From assembly GCF_001613145.1 (NCBI RefSeq), contig NZ_BDBU01000006.1:124001-188000 (forward strand): a stretch of 64,000 bases of DNA. The letters are read 5' to 3'. The stretch's first letter is position 1. Each line of letters starts with the position of its first letter. Shown here in pieces: positions 15,939-25,451 of the stretch. The notes beneath the pieces are model-generated. The model ran no database searches. It was not told the DNA's origin and saw nothing but the letters and a program-made list of their open reading frames with translations. The DNA is from Nocardia jejuensis NBRC 103114 (lineage in GTDB: Bacteria > Actinomycetota > Actinomycetes > Mycobacteriales > Mycobacteriaceae). Position numbers and translations under genes: made by a program.

Positions 15939-16850
15939 TCAGCGGTCGTGGGTGGGGAGGAGGGTGAGGAAGTTGCGGATGAGCGGGCGGTGGTCATCGG
16001 TGCGGGTGGCGGCGTAGACCGTTGTGGCGGAGGAGGTTTCGGTGAGGGGGACGACTCGGACGGTGGTGGGTGCGGTGACGGCGGCGCTGCGCGGTGCGAC
16101 CGTGATCCCGATGCCCTCGGCGACCAGATAGAAGATGGTGGTCCAGGTGGAGGCTTCCTGGACTATGCGGGGGCGGCGCCCCGATTCCAGGAGCGGGGCC
16201 AGGTTCTTGTCCTGCGCGAGAACCCCTGCGGCCCTGGGGAAGAAGACCAGTGGACTGTCCGCCAGGTCGGCTCCGGTGAGGGTGGCCCGGGCGGCGTGCG
16301 AGTGGTCGGCGGGCAGAACGGCGACATAGGGCTCGGTGATCAGCGGGGTGGTGCTGATGCCGGGGAGCGGATCGGGGTCCCGGACGATGGCCGTGTCGAG
16401 ACTGCCGTGGCTCAGCTGCTCCATCAGGTGACTCGTGAAGCCTTCCACGAGTTCGACCTGGACCAGTGGATACCGTTCCCGGAATCGCCGCACCCCGCGC
16501 AGCGGTTCGAGCGGCAGCACCGAGGGCACGAACCCGAGGTACAACCGCCCCTGGCTGCCCTCACCGATCCGCGTGACCTCCTCGAGGTCGCGGGCCGCGT
16601 GCCGCACGATCGCGCTCGCTCGTTCCCGCAGCACCGCCCCGGCGTCGGTCAGCGCGACCGTACGGGAGGTGCGGTCGAAGAGCCGAGTCCCCAGCAGCGC
16701 TTCGAGGCGCTGGATCTGCTGGGTCAGCGCGGGTTGCGCGATGTGCAGCCGGGCCGCCGCGCGCCCGAAATGCAGTTCGTCGGCGACCGCGAGGAAGTAC
16801 CGCAGGTGCCGCAACTCGACGCCGTCGAGCAGTTTGGGACCGTCAGCCAT
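15939..16850 (-). CDS. LysR-family transcriptional regulator
   Basis: A 303-aa protein with a canonical N-terminal winged helix-turn-helix (LRHLRYFLAVADELHFGRAA, then LHIAQPALTQQIQRLEALLG) and a periplasmic-binding-like effector domain. The effector domain shows RLYLGFVPSVLPLEPL, the dimer-face LVQVELVEG, and TIVRDPDPLPGISTTPL. It is transcribed divergently from a GNAT acetyltransferase with 66 bases between the starts, the usual arrangement for a LysR activator and its target. The effector is unknown. Confidence 0.9.
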   Translation of the reverse strand: MADGPKLLDGVELRHLRYFLAVADELHFGRAAARLHIAQPALTQQIQRLEALLGTRLFDRTSRTVALTDAGAVLRERASAIVRHAARDLEEVTRIGEGSQGRLYLGFVPSVLPLEPLRGVRRFRERYPLVQVELVEGFTSHLMEQLSHGSLDTAIVRDPDPLPGISTTPLITEPYVAVLPADHSHAARATLTGADLADSPLVFFPRAAGVLAQDKNLAPLLESGRRPRIVQEASTWTTIFYLVAEGIGITVAPRSAAVTAPTTVRVVPLTETSSATTVYAATRTDDHRPLIRNFLTLLPTHDR

Positions 16851-16860
16851 AAGGTGAACG

Positions 16861-16879
16861 TATCAATTCGAGCTATCAA
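16861..16879. promoter_or_regulatory. TATCAA direct repeats between LysR and GNAT genes
   Basis: TATCAA at 16861-16866 and 16874-16879, 13 bases apart, directly upstream of the LysR start codon. It could be part of a LysR binding region, but no classical T-N11-A palindrome is clear. Confidence 0.3.
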
Positions 16880-16916
16880 GTATTGGACGCTATGGTTCGC
16901 GTCCCGGCATGCTGAG

Positions 16917-17426
16917 GTGGTGACTCAGCAGAGTGGAGCCGTCGCTCCCGCCCAGCCGATCGTGGTCGAACCGATGTCCAGCGCCGCCGACGCGGCCGCG
17001 TTCAAGCAACTCAACGAGGAGTGGATCACCACGATATTCACCCTCGAACCGGCGGACAGCGCGACCCTCGATCACCCCGAGCGGATCATCGCCGAGGGCG
17101 GTCAGGTCCTGATCGCCCGCGAGGGCGCGGAGGCCGTCGGCTGCGTCGCCCTGGTCGCGGAGGCCCCCGGCGTCTTCGAGCTCTCGAAAATGGCTGTGGC
17201 GGAACGTCATCGGGGCCGAGGGTTCGGCCGTGTCGTATTGCGGGCGGCCGTGGACCACGCCCGGGCGCTCGGCGCGACATCGCTGTTCCTGGCCAGCAAT
17301 TCGGCCCTGGCAGCGGCCGTCGGCCTCTACGAATCCATGGGTTTCGTGCACGTCCCGCGTGCGGAACTCCGCCCGATCCCCTACGACCGGGCCGACGTCT
17401 TCATGAAGTACGACCTGACCGCCTGA
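16917..17426 (+). CDS. GNAT-family N-acetyltransferase
   Basis: A 169-aa single GNAT domain. The acetyl-CoA site is in LSKMAVAERHRGRGFGRVVL (R/QxxGxG/A), preceded by a beta strand GCVALVAEA and followed by SLFLASNSALAAAVGLYESM and GFVHVPRAE. The substrate cannot be read from sequence. The start is uncertain: two adjacent GTG codons (16917, 16920) fit, and no ATG in frame is nearby. Control by the divergent LysR protein is likely from position. Confidence 0.8.
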   Translation: MVTQQSGAVAPAQPIVVEPMSSAADAAAFKQLNEEWITTIFTLEPADSATLDHPERIIAEGGQVLIAREGAEAVGCVALVAEAPGVFELSKMAVAERHRGRGFGRVVLRAAVDHARALGATSLFLASNSALAAAVGLYESMGFVHVPRAELRPIPYDRADVFMKYDLTA

Positions 17427-17511
17427 GGGCGCGACTCGCTCACGCCGTCCCACCGGGGATCCACGCCCGGCGCGGACCGGGTCCGCACACCCGGGGATGG
17501 AGTCCGGCGGA

Positions 17512-18711
17512 CTACGTCTTGCGCACGGCGTCGTAGACCGCCGCGGTCTGTACCGCCATTCGCAGCCAATCGAATTCCGCCACAGCGCGATCGCGTCCGG
17601 CGACCCCCATCGCCGCGGCCCCCGCGGCATCCGCCGCAACCCGATTCACCGCACCGGCCAGCGCCCGCTCGTACTCCTGGGTCGCGTTCTCGTCGTAGTG
17701 CACGAGGCTCCCGGTCCGCCCGTCCGCGACGACCTCCGGGATCCCGCCCACATCGGAGGCGACGACGGCGGTTCCGCAGGCCATCGCCTCGAGATTCACG
17801 ATGCCCAGCGGCTCGTACACCGAGGGACACACGAAAACCGTTGCGGCCGAGAGCACCTGGCGCACGATCTCGGTGGGCAGCATCTCCTTGACCCAGAACA
17901 CCCCGTCCCGCGTCTTGCCGAGTTCGCGCACGGCGGTGGCGACCTCCGCCTCCATGGCCGGGGTGTCGGCGGCTCCCGCGCACAGCACGAGCTGGATGTC
18001 GGGGTCCAGGTGCCGGGCCGCGGCGAGCAGGTGCGCGACGCCCTTCTGCCGGGTGATGCGGCCGACGAACGCGGCGATCGGCCGATCGGCGCTGACCCCG
18101 AGTTCGGTGAGAATGTCGCGGGAGCCGGGTTTCGGCCCACCCGGATGCCACACGTCCGCGTCGATTCCGTTGTGCACCACATGCACTTTCGCGGGATCGA
18201 TATCCGGGTAGGCGGTCAGCACATCGGTCCGCATCCCGGCGCTCACGGCGATCACCGCGTCGGCGTAGGTCATGGCGTTGTGCTCGGACCAGGACGAGAG
18301 CCGGTAGCCGCCGCCGAGTTGTTCGGCCTTCCAGGGCCGGCGCGGTTCGAGCGAGTGCGCGGTCAGCACGTGCGGGATGCCGTAGAGCTCCGCGGCCAGA
18401 TGTCCGGCGAGCCCGGTGTACCAGGTGTGCGAGTGCACCACGTCCGCACCGTCGGCGGCATCGGCCATGCGCAATTGGGCGGACATCATCTGCAGCACCG
18501 AATTGGCGGCGTACAGCATCGGATCGGGTTGGTGCACGACCGCGTCGGGTCGCGGGACGCCCATGCAGTGCACGGTCACATCGCACAGCTCCCGCAATCG
18601 GGGCACCAATTCGGTGACGTGCACGCCCGCCCCGCCGTACACCTCGGGCGGGTATTCGCGGGTCATCATCGCGACCCGCATGCCGCGGGTTCCGTCCGCG
18701 CCGTAACTCAC
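17512..18711 (-). CDS. glgA: GT4/GT5-like glycogen synthase, probably maltose-1-phosphate synthase (GlgA/GlgM type)
   Basis: A 399-aa glycosyltransferase: MRVAMMTREYPPEVYGGAGV binds the ADP-sugar end, HSHTWYTGLAGHLAAELY forms the first domain, and the second carries AFVGRITRQKGVAHLLAA and the retaining-transferase motif YEPLGIVNLEAMACGTAVVAS. In mycobacteria the orthologue Rv1212c makes alpha-maltose-1-phosphate from ADP-glucose, feeding GlgE glucan synthesis. GTG at 18711 is preferred since TAGTTT lies six bases upstream (leaderless); ATG at 18681 matches the mycobacterial start and is the alternative. It is divergent from glgC, which makes its substrate. Confidence 0.9.
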   Translation of the reverse strand: MSYGADGTRGMRVAMMTREYPPEVYGGAGVHVTELVPRLRELCDVTVHCMGVPRPDAVVHQPDPMLYAANSVLQMMSAQLRMADAADGADVVHSHTWYTGLAGHLAAELYGIPHVLTAHSLEPRRPWKAEQLGGGYRLSSWSEHNAMTYADAVIAVSAGMRTDVLTAYPDIDPAKVHVVHNGIDADVWHPGGPKPGSRDILTELGVSADRPIAAFVGRITRQKGVAHLLAAARHLDPDIQLVLCAGAADTPAMEAEVATAVRELGKTRDGVFWVKEMLPTEIVRQVLSAATVFVCPSVYEPLGIVNLEAMACGTAVVASDVGGIPEVVADGRTGSLVHYDENATQEYERALAGAVNRVAADAAGAAAMGVAGRDRAVAEFDWLRMAVQTAAVYDAVRKT

Positions 18712-18817
18712 CGGTCCAAACTAGACGCTTGGCTGCGAGCGAACCAATCAGACAACGCGACGAACACGGCACACTGCGGACATTCCACGTTCCCCTGCAC
18801 GCGGTAGTTTGGCGAGT
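18712..18817. promoter_or_regulatory. divergent glgA-glgC promoter region
   Basis: TAGTTT occurs on the minus strand at 18718-18723, six bases before the glgA GTG, and on the plus strand at 18805-18810, seven bases before the glgC GTG. The same hexamer and spacing on both sides suggests one sigma factor and leaderless mRNAs for both genes. Confidence 0.65.
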
Positions 18818-20032
18818 GTGAGGAGCCAGCCGCACGTACTCGGGATCGTGCTCGCCGGTGGCGAGGGCAAGCGACTCTTTCCGCTCACCAAGGATCGGGC
18901 CAAGCCCGCGGTGCCGTTCGGGGGTGCGTACCGACTCATCGATTTCGTGCTGTCGAATCTGGTGAACGCCGGCTACCTGCGAATTTGCGTGCTGACACAG
19001 TACAAGTCGCATTCGCTGGACCGGCACATCTCCCAGACCTGGCGGCTGTCGGGATTCGGCGGGGAGTACATCACTCCGGTTCCGGCGCAGCAGAGGCTGG
19101 GTCCGCGCTGGTACACCGGCAGCGCCGACGCCATCATGCAGTCGCTGAATCTGATCTACGACGAGGATCCGGAGTACATCGTCGTGTTCGGCGCGGATCA
19201 CGTGTACCGGATGGATCCGGAGCAGATGGTGCAGGCGCACATCGAATCCGGCGCGGGCGTGACGGTCGCGGGCATCCGTGTGCCGCGCAGTGAGGCGAGC
19301 GCGTTCGGCTGCATCGATTCGGACGAGGCGGGCCGGATCATCGGATTCCTGGAGAAGCCGGTGCACCCGCCCGGCACCCCGGACGATGCGAACGTCACCT
19401 TCGCGTCCATGGGCAATTACGTGTTCACCACCAAGGTGCTGGTGGACGCGATCCGCGCGGACGCCGACGACAACGACTCCGACCACGACATGGGCGGCGA
19501 CATCATCCCGAACCTGGTCCGCTCGGGTTCGGCCTCGGTCTACGACTTCACCGACAACGTGGTGCCGGGCGCGACCGACCGCAGTCGCGGTTACTGGCGT
19601 GATGTGGGCACCCTGGACGCCTTCTACGAGGCGCACATGGATCTGGTGTCGGTGGACCCGGCTTTCGACCTCTACAACAGGCACTGGCCGATTCGCGGGG
19701 CCGCGGAGAACCTGCCGCCGGCCAAGTTCGGGCGCGGCGGGCTCGCTCAGGAGTCCATCATCGGCGCGGGCAGCATTCTGTCGGCGGCGACCGTGCGCAA
19801 TTCGGTGCTGTTCTCGAACGTGGTGGTCGACGACGGCGCGACCGTGGAGGGCAGCGTCATCATGCCGGGCGTGCGGATCGGTCGCGGCGCGGTGGTTCGG
19901 CACGCGATCCTGGACAAGAACGTGGTGGTGTCCGAGGGCGAGATCATCGGCGTGGACCTGGATCGGGACCGCGACCGGTTCGCCGTCAGCAAGGGCGGCG
20001 TGGTGACCGTCGGCAAGGGCATCTGGGTCTGA
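18818..20032 (+). CDS. glgC: glucose-1-phosphate adenylyltransferase
   Basis: A 404-aa protein with the ADP-glucose pyrophosphorylase pattern: [20 protein letters not shown] (nucleotide loop), [46 protein letters not shown] (catalytic Asp), and [10 protein letters not shown] with the glucose-1-phosphate Lys. A left-handed beta-helix C-terminal half follows ([20 protein letters not shown]). It makes ADP-glucose for glucan synthesis. GTG at 18818 is chosen because TAGTTT precedes it by seven bases and the length equals the mycobacterial enzyme; a TTG nine bases earlier is less likely. Confidence 0.95.
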   Translation: MRSQPHVLGIVLAGGEGKRLFPLTKDRAKPAVPFGGAYRLIDFVLSNLVNAGYLRICVLTQYKSHSLDRHISQTWRLSGFGGEYITPVPAQQRLGPRWYTGSADAIMQSLNLIYDEDPEYIVVFGADHVYRMDPEQMVQAHIESGAGVTVAGIRVPRSEASAFGCIDSDEAGRIIGFLEKPVHPPGTPDDANVTFASMGNYVFTTKVLVDAIRADADDNDSDHDMGGDIIPNLVRSGSASVYDFTDNVVPGATDRSRGYWRDVGTLDAFYEAHMDLVSVDPAFDLYNRHWPIRGAAENLPPAKFGRGGLAQESIIGAGSILSAATVRNSVLFSNVVVDDGATVEGSVIMPGVRIGRGAVVRHAILDKNVVVSEGEIIGVDLDRDRDRFAVSKGGVVTVGKGIWV

Positions 20033-20162
20033 CCCGCGCCCGGCGCCGATACTTTCGCCCGGTCCGGTGTGGTTTATTCCGATTACGGTGGACAGCCGCC
20101 CTCCCGACCTCGAAAATCTGTGGGTGGAGCGCCGCTGCGGCAGCAGCGCGGGAGGGAACACC

Positions 20163-21347
20163 ATGGGCCGCGCAACGCGGATCGTCACGGTCGTCACCAC
20201 GCTGGCGCTGACCGCGCTGGTCGCCGGGTGCGGGACGAAGGGCACACCGGTCGCGAGCGAGTTGGACGTCCGCACGCTGGATGTGGGCTCGTATCCGGTC
20301 GATCGCTACACCTACGACCGCGATACGAACGGCAACGGTCCGTTGCTCGAGGCCATGCGCATGTCCGAGGCCGTGGTGCCGTCGGTGCGGGTGGATTCGA
20401 CCCTGAAGGTCGGTCGCGGCGGCATCGTGCTGGCCACCATGCAGGACGTGGTGGACGTGAGCCACCTGTCCTCCTCGGCCAAGCCGGTGCTGCAGAAGCG
20501 CGGTTTCATCGCCGGGTTCGCGGCCAGCGGGTCGGATCTGAACGACGTCGGCAATGTCCCGGATCCGGCGTCCACCACCATCACCATTCGGCTGCTTCGT
20601 TTTCCGTCGAGCGACAATGCCAAGCTGGCGGCCAAGGAACTCGAGGACGCGGACTTCGCCGTCGCCCCGGACCAGAACCGCAAGCTGAGCCTCTCGGAGT
20701 ATCCGGACGCGTTCTCGCACTGGCGGCCGGGCGTGGCGAACGTGGGAGTCACCATGCCGCGCAAGGAGTTCGTGGTCTCGGTGTTCGTGTCGCGCCCCAA
20801 GGCCGATCAGACCGATCTGCTCTTCTGGGCCAAGAAGACCCTGGACGCCGAGGCGCCCGCGATCGACGCGTTCGCCGCGACGCCGGCCGATTCGATCGAC
20901 AAGTTGCCGGTCGACCCGGACCGCCTGCTGGCCCGAACCCTGGTCACCGACCGCGACGGCCACACCCCGAATCAGGACACCTTCGCGATCTTCGGCCCCA
21001 ACTGGCTGATCCACCCCGCGGGCGACATGTCATTGCGGACCAGGCTGGTGGCCGACACCGGAATGGATTCCATGGCACAGGCCGACGATTCGTACCTGTT
21101 CCGGGTCCGAGACGCCAAGGCGGGCGCCGAGCTGGTGGCCGGGCTGATCAGCAGCCTCGGCGAAACCTCCACCACCGCACCGGACAAGGTGCCGGACACC
21201 AAATGCGTGCGGCACAAGTCCGACACCCTGAGCTACCGCTGCTACGTCATCTATAAGCGGTATGTTGCCGCGGTGAACGCCGATTCCGAATCGGATGTGC
21301 ATCAGCGGGCGACGGCGCAGTACGCGCTGCTGGCGAACAGTTTGTAG
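20163..21347 (+). CDS. exported lipoprotein, DUF7373-like
   Basis: A 394-aa protein with a lipoprotein signal: IVTVVTTLALTALVAGCGTK, with the acylated Cys at residue 22. The mature part has an NGPLLEAMRMSEAVVPS start, two related alpha/beta halves and three further cysteines near the end (TKCVRHKS, YRCYVIYKR). It resembles the large nocardial/mycobacterial lipoprotein family labelled DUF7373, of unknown function; this match is from memory of the pattern. GGAGGGAACACC gives a good ribosome site before ATG 20163. The 3' 100 bases overlap an antisense small gene. Confidence 0.8.
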   Translation: MGRATRIVTVVTTLALTALVAGCGTKGTPVASELDVRTLDVGSYPVDRYTYDRDTNGNGPLLEAMRMSEAVVPSVRVDSTLKVGRGGIVLATMQDVVDVSHLSSSAKPVLQKRGFIAGFAASGSDLNDVGNVPDPASTTITIRLLRFPSSDNAKLAAKELEDADFAVAPDQNRKLSLSEYPDAFSHWRPGVANVGVTMPRKEFVVSVFVSRPKADQTDLLFWAKKTLDAEAPAIDAFAATPADSIDKLPVDPDRLLARTLVTDRDGHTPNQDTFAIFGPNWLIHPAGDMSLRTRLVADTGMDSMAQADDSYLFRVRDAKAGAELVAGLISSLGETSTTAPDKVPDTKCVRHKSDTLSYRCYVIYKRYVAAVNADSESDVHQRATAQYALLANSL

Positions 21348-21666
21348 CGCGGGGCGCGCAACCGCTGTCGTCGCGGAATCGGTAGTCGCGGAATCCGAAC
21401 GGCTGCAACAGCGCTCGCAGGAATTCCGCGCCGTCCCGAGGCAGCACGGTGCGGTCCTCGCCTTGAATGTCGACGCCCTGGTGGTACCAGACGCGCGCGA
21501 CAAGTCCCTCGATCGGGTCCACCGCGCGGAAGGTGGCGTGGCCGTCGGGCGCGAGCCGGAACTCGGCGATCCGCCGCCACGCTCCGGCGGCGCCGCTCGA
21601 ACAGACACGGGCGGCGCCGCTCGAACGGAAATACAACCCCACCACGGCCGGAGCCTGCTGATCCAT
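21247..21666 (-). CDS. hypothetical protein, antisense overlap with the lipoprotein gene
   Basis: A 139-aa frame. Residues 1-95 look protein-like (AVVGLYFRSSG, AEFRLAPDGHATFRAVDP, YHQGVDIQGEDRTVLPRDGAEFLRALL, FGFRDYRFRDDS), in keeping with a small nocardial hypothetical whose product is read to about 21360. The final 40 residues are Arg/Pro/Ala-rich and are read from the strand opposite the lipoprotein coding end. This suggests that the original stop was lost by a frameshift or point change, or that the true stop lies in another frame. ATG 21666 is preceded by GAGG; ATG-like start at 21696 would add ten residues. Function unknown. Confidence 0.55.
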   Translation of the reverse strand: MDQQAPAVVGLYFRSSGAARVCSSGAAGAWRRIAEFRLAPDGHATFRAVDPIEGLVARVWYHQGVDIQGEDRTVLPRDGAEFLRALLQPFGFRDYRFRDDSGCAPRATNCSPAARTAPSPADAHPIRNRRSPRQHTAYR

Positions 21667-21745
21667 GGAAAACCTCACTCGTCGGACCCTGTCCATGGAG
21701 TAACCGCGATCACCGTCCGGTAATCCTCGTGATGCGGCCGGTATT

Positions 21746-21964
21746 TCAGCCCGGAGGCACCGGAGCCGGTGTCTCGGTGAGGCAGAACGGCGCGCACGGC
21801 CCCGGAGAGGTCGGCGTCGTATTCGTTTGATCGTCGAACCGCGCCCCGCTGACCAGCAGCAGGACCAGCAGTGCCACGAAGACCACGCCGCCGAAGAAGA
21901 TCAGTGCGGGCCATAACCATCCGTGCGGTAGATGCATGCCGAGCATGACGCCCTCGCCGAACAT
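21746..21964 (-). CDS. small single-pass membrane protein
   Basis: A 72-aa protein, MFGEGVMLGMHLPHGWLWPA followed by a hydrophobic helix (LIFFGGVVFVALLVLLLVSG) and a Thr/Pro-rich tail with two cysteines (GPCAPFCLTE). The ATG at 21964 is fixed by an exceptionally strong AAGGAGGTGGGAG ribosome site; the frame stays open upstream but without support. I do not recognise the family. It stands alone between the hypothetical gene and the ABC exporter. Confidence 0.6.
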   Translation of the reverse strand: MFGEGVMLGMHLPHGWLWPALIFFGGVVFVALLVLLLVSGARFDDQTNTTPTSPGPCAPFCLTETPAPVPPG

Positions 21965-22125
21965 CTCCCACCTCCTTAATCGTCCCCCTATTCGTGGTAC
22001 CACCGGCGCGCTGATCGAATCCAGACCCGGGCACTGCCCCCGCACTGCCACGGGCGCGAAAACGCCGGGACGCCACCGGATTTCTCCGATGGCGTCCCGG
22101 TGCGCTCCTCAGGTGCCGATACGCG

Positions 22126-23772
22126 TCATCGCAGGTCACGCCGCCGGAAAGCGATGAGTCCCACGGCAATCAGGGCCGCGTCGATCAGCAGCAGGATCAC
22201 CAGCGGAGTGAGGTCGAACACCGCCCCCGGCAGCTTCGGCGCGTGCTCGAACGGATCCAGATCGCGGAACCATTGCGGGGCACCGGAAATCGCGCCGAGC
22301 AGGAAGACCGCGATGGCGGCGGTCAGCACACCCCACGCCACCGGAGTCCAGCGCGGGACCAGGCCGAACAGCGCCACCGTGATGCCGACGAACAGCCAGA
22401 CCGCGGGCAGCTGAATCAGGGCCGCCGCCAGCACATCCGCGAGTTTGCCGCCGACGTCGCCGGCCGCGCGACCGTAGATCACGCCGCCCAGCGCGCCGGA
22501 CACCGCCAGCGCCACCGCCGGTCCACCCAGCGCGAACACCAGATGTGAGGCGGCCCAGCGGGTTCGGGAGACAGCGCCGGTCAGCACGATCTCGGTGTGC
22601 TGGGTGCTCTCCTCGGTGTGCAGGCGCAGCGCCGCGGACACCGCGTACGCCGAGGCCGCCACCGCGATCATGGTGAAGGCGTAGGTGATCATGGAATTCT
22701 CCAGCGATCGCGATCCGCCCATCCGCGTGATGATGTCGCGAATCGCCTGGCTGCTGCCCAATTCGTCACCGATGCCGTGCACCACACTGCCGATGATCAG
22801 GCCGTACAGGCCCAGTCCCGCCGTCCAGGCCACGAGCGTGCCGCGCTGCAACCGCCAGGCCAACCCGAACGGACCGCTCAGCGCGGGTGCGGCGGCGGCC
22901 GCGCCGGGCCGTTCCGCGATCAGTCCCGCTCCCACATCCCGATGCCGCAGTAGCGAATACGCAAGCACGGTCAGCAGGGCCACGGTGATCAGCGGCAGCA
23001 GCAGGACCGCGAAATGATCACCGGCATAGGGCCGGACCTGCAACGACCAGCCCTGCGGCGAAAGCCAGGTGAACAGGTTGGTCGGCCCGTCTCCGGCCCG
23101 CGCGTCACCGATCCCGCGCAGTGTGAAGGTGGCGCCCAGCACCGCGAAGGCGATACCGCGAGCCAGCCTGGCGCCGGCGCTCAATTGCGCGCACACCGCG
23201 GCCACGGAGGCGAACACCGCGCCGGAGGCCGCCAGCGCCAGCCCGAAGGCCAGTGATCCGGTCTTGGGGACGTCGGTGCCCGCCAGGCTCAGGAAGGCCA
23301 GCAGCCCGGCGGCGAGCGAGCCGCCGTAGCCGAGCGCCAGCGCGGCGGTCAGTCCCGCGAACCGGCCGACCCGGGTGGCGGCCACGAGTTCCCCACGGCC
23401 CGTTTCCTCTTCGGCCCGGGTGTGCCGGATGACGGTGAGAATGGTGGCGATGGCGATGAGCGAATAGAACATCCCCGCCTTCCAGATGCCCGTCGCGCCC
23501 AGACTGGTGTTGTAGACCGGCCCGTACATGGCCAGTTGCGCGGGACTGCCCAGAATTGTCGCGGCGAATCCGGCGCGGTCGGCCTCGTCGGGATACACGC
23601 TCGCGATGCTGTCGATGTACACGCTGCCCACCGGCAGCGACAGCATCAGCACCCACAGCGGCAACACGATCCGGTCGCGGCGCAGGTACAACCGCAACAG
23701 CTGTCCGGTTCCGGTGAAATCTGTTGACCGTAAAGGTGATTCGATCACACGGGGTGCGGCGATGGCGGTCAT
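22126..23772 (-). CDS. ABC-2 type exporter permease (Rv1217c-like)
   Basis: A 548-aa integral membrane protein with about twelve hydrophobic segments in two halves, joined near residue 285 ([20 protein letters not shown]). It opens with [27 protein letters not shown] and repeats a similar [19 protein letters not shown] start in the second half, so it is a fused permease dimer. Conserved [17 protein letters not shown] and [17 protein letters not shown] are the coupling loops of each half. It corresponds to Rv1217c, annotated as a tetronasin-type exporter. Its ATG overlaps the stop of the ATPase gene. Confidence 0.9.
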   Translation of the reverse strand: MTAIAAPRVIESPLRSTDFTGTGQLLRLYLRRDRIVLPLWVLMLSLPVGSVYIDSIASVYPDEADRAGFAATILGSPAQLAMYGPVYNTSLGATGIWKAGMFYSLIAIATILTVIRHTRAEEETGRGELVAATRVGRFAGLTAALALGYGGSLAAGLLAFLSLAGTDVPKTGSLAFGLALAASGAVFASVAAVCAQLSAGARLARGIAFAVLGATFTLRGIGDARAGDGPTNLFTWLSPQGWSLQVRPYAGDHFAVLLLPLITVALLTVLAYSLLRHRDVGAGLIAERPGAAAAAPALSGPFGLAWRLQRGTLVAWTAGLGLYGLIIGSVVHGIGDELGSSQAIRDIITRMGGSRSLENSMITYAFTMIAVAASAYAVSAALRLHTEESTQHTEIVLTGAVSRTRWAASHLVFALGGPAVALAVSGALGGVIYGRAAGDVGGKLADVLAAALIQLPAVWLFVGITVALFGLVPRWTPVAWGVLTAAIAVFLLGAISGAPQWFRDLDPFEHAPKLPGAVFDLTPLVILLLIDAALIAVGLIAFRRRDLR

Positions 23773-24746
23773 TTCGCGACCTGCTCCGACTCGTGGGCGT
23801 GCCGCCCGGACGCCGTGGCGCCATTGCCCGCGCTACCGTCAGCGGCCTCGCCGTTCATCGAATAGTGCCGCAGGAAAAGCTCTTCCAGCGTGGGCGGTTG
23901 ACTGGTCAGACTGCGCACGCCGGCGTCGCCGAGCACCCGGATGAGTTCGCCGAGATGTTCGCTGTCCACCTGGCAGCGCAGCGTGTGGTCCTCGACCGTG
24001 AGGTCCGAGACACCCGCGATGGTGCTCAGATCCCCTGGTTCACCGGTCAATTCGGCGGTGATGGAGGTGCGGCTCAGATGCCGCATCTGCGCCAGTGAAC
24101 CGGTCTCCACGGTGCGCCCGGCCCGGATGATGGTGACCCGCTCGCACAGCTTCTCCACCTCGGACAGGATGTGGCTGGACAGCAGCACCGTGCATCCGCG
24201 CCCCTTCGCCTCGGCCACGCATTCACCGAACACCTGCTCCATCAACGGATCCAGACCGGAGGTGGGCTCATCGAGCATCAGCAGGCTCGCGTTGGAGGAG
24301 AACGCCGAGACCAGGGCGACCTTCTGCCGATTGCCCTTGGAATAGGTGCGGGCCTTCTTGCGCGGGTCGAGCTCGAAGCGCTCGATCAGCTCCGCGCGCC
24401 GATCGGCGTCGATGCCGCCGCGCATGCGCGCCAGCAGGTCGATGGTCTCGCCTCCGGACAGCGAGGGCCACAGCGTGACATCGCCTGGCACGTAAGCGAT
24501 ATCGCGATGCAGTGCGACCGCGTCGGTCCACGGATCCCTGCCCAGCACCCGGGCTTCGCCGGAGGTGCGGGACAGGATGCCGAGCAGCACCCGGATGGTG
24601 GTGGATTTCCCGGCGCCGTTCGGGCCGAGGAAGCCGTGCACCTCGCCCTGTGCGACCTCCAGATCGAGGCCGTCGAGCGCGTGCACCTGCCCGAAGTGTT
24701 TGTGCAGGTTCGCGACGGTGATCGCGGGGCTGGCGGGGACGTTCAT
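23769..24746 (-). CDS. ABC exporter ATP-binding protein (Rv1218c-like)
   Basis: A 325-aa nucleotide-binding subunit: Walker [17 protein letters not shown] near residue 40, Q-loop-like [20 protein letters not shown], signature [15 protein letters not shown], Walker [15 protein letters not shown] and the switch His in [14 protein letters not shown]. The signature is SKGNRQ rather than LSGGQ, as in other drug-export ATPases of this subfamily. A 100-residue C-terminal accessory domain follows. ATG 24746 has an AAGGAG site. It is coupled to the permease and preceded by the TetR gene, in the order Rv1219c-1218c-1217c; drug or antibiotic efflux is the expected role. Confidence 0.92.
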   Translation of the reverse strand: MNVPASPAITVANLHKHFGQVHALDGLDLEVAQGEVHGFLGPNGAGKSTTIRVLLGILSRTSGEARVLGRDPWTDAVALHRDIAYVPGDVTLWPSLSGGETIDLLARMRGGIDADRRAELIERFELDPRKKARTYSKGNRQKVALVSAFSSNASLLMLDEPTSGLDPLMEQVFGECVAEAKGRGCTVLLSSHILSEVEKLCERVTIIRAGRTVETGSLAQMRHLSRTSITAELTGEPGDLSTIAGVSDLTVEDHTLRCQVDSEHLGELIRVLGDAGVRSLTSQPPTLEELFLRHYSMNGEAADGSAGNGATASGRHAHESEQVAK

Positions 24747-24787
24747 CGAATCTCCTTGTAGGAAAACGACTGTGGTGGAAACAGGGG

Positions 24788-25426
24788 TCAGGAATCGGGC
24801 GAACGGTTGGTGAGTGTGTCCAGCGCCATGGAATCCGTCAGCATGCCGTTGGTGTAGAGCTCGAGAGCGGGCATCATCATGCGATCCGCGTACTCGCGCA
24901 AGGCTTTCCGGAAGTCGACCGGTCCATCCTGCTCGGCGGCGTACAGCTGCAGGAACAGCATCATGCCGCCGCCGTTGGTGGTGGCCACGTACTTGGCGGT
25001 GGCCTTCACGTCGCTCGGTGCTCGCAGTGTTCCGGCGGCGATGCCCGCGACGAGGTACTGCTCGACGTCCTCGACCATATTGTCGAAGAAGCTTTTCATC
25101 AGGCTGCCGCCGGACTGGAAGCTGCGCATCAGATAGGCCATGTACGGCGCGAAATCCTCTATCTCCGACAGGCTTTGCAGCAGCCCGTTGGGCGAGGGAT
25201 GTTCGATGTACTCCAATTTCGCCTTGCGGATCACCTCGCGAACCCAGTCGTCGCACTCCCCCTTGAGCCCGTCCTTGGACCCGAAGTGGTGGATGACGAG
25301 GCCGGGCGAGACGCCCGCGGCGGTGGCGATGGCGCGCACACCCACCGCGAACCCCTGTTCCCCGAACGCGACGATCGCCGCGTCCCGAATCCGGGCTTTC
25401 GTCGTCAAATCATCGGCTGAACGCAC
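24788..25426 (-). CDS. TetR-family regulator of the ABC exporter (Rv1219c-like)
   Basis: A 212-aa protein with an N-terminal HTH ([20 protein letters not shown], then [20 protein letters not shown]) and a ligand domain with a long [21 protein letters not shown] helix. GTG 25426 is preferred: it matches where the mycobacterial relative starts and TAGTAT lies seven bases upstream, so the mRNA is leaderless. An upstream in-frame extension of 43 residues has no family-like content. TGAACG half-sites around its start suggest it represses itself and the two exporter genes 41 bases downstream. Confidence 0.88.
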   Translation of the reverse strand: MRSADDLTTKARIRDAAIVAFGEQGFAVGVRAIATAAGVSPGLVIHHFGSKDGLKGECDDWVREVIRKAKLEYIEHPSPNGLLQSLSEIEDFAPYMAYLMRSFQSGGSLMKSFFDNMVEDVEQYLVAGIAAGTLRAPSDVKATAKYVATTNGGGMMLFLQLYAAEQDGPVDFRKALREYADRMMMPALELYTNGMLTDSMALDTLTNRSPDS

Positions 25427-25451
25427 GTTCAATATACTAAACACTCGTTCA
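25418..25451. promoter_or_regulatory. TGAACG half-site cluster at the TetR gene start, candidate autoregulatory operator
   Basis: A perfect 14-bp inverted repeat TGAACG-CA-CGTTCA at 25418-25431 overlaps the GTG start. A further CGTTCA at 25446-25451 stands exactly 20 bases from the second arm, and the octamer ATTGAACG (minus strand) repeats with that 20-base period. The -10 element TAGTAT lies between them. Confidence 0.55.

Noticed and set aside
13106..15997. A 963-codon minus-strand frame over tagA and the methyltransferase
   Set aside because: It reads the complement of three real genes and a repeat array; repeated GCRGRAGVLGC units come only from the 39-bp repeats.
17470..17490. GCGGACC-G-GGTCCGC dyad between GNAT and glgA
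   Set aside because: Seven GC-rich base pairs between convergent genes, no T-run; too weak to call a terminator.
17381..20275. A 964-codon minus-strand frame spanning glgA upstream and glgC
   Set aside because: It covers glgC in antisense and glgA in the wrong frame; no domain and a non-protein composition.
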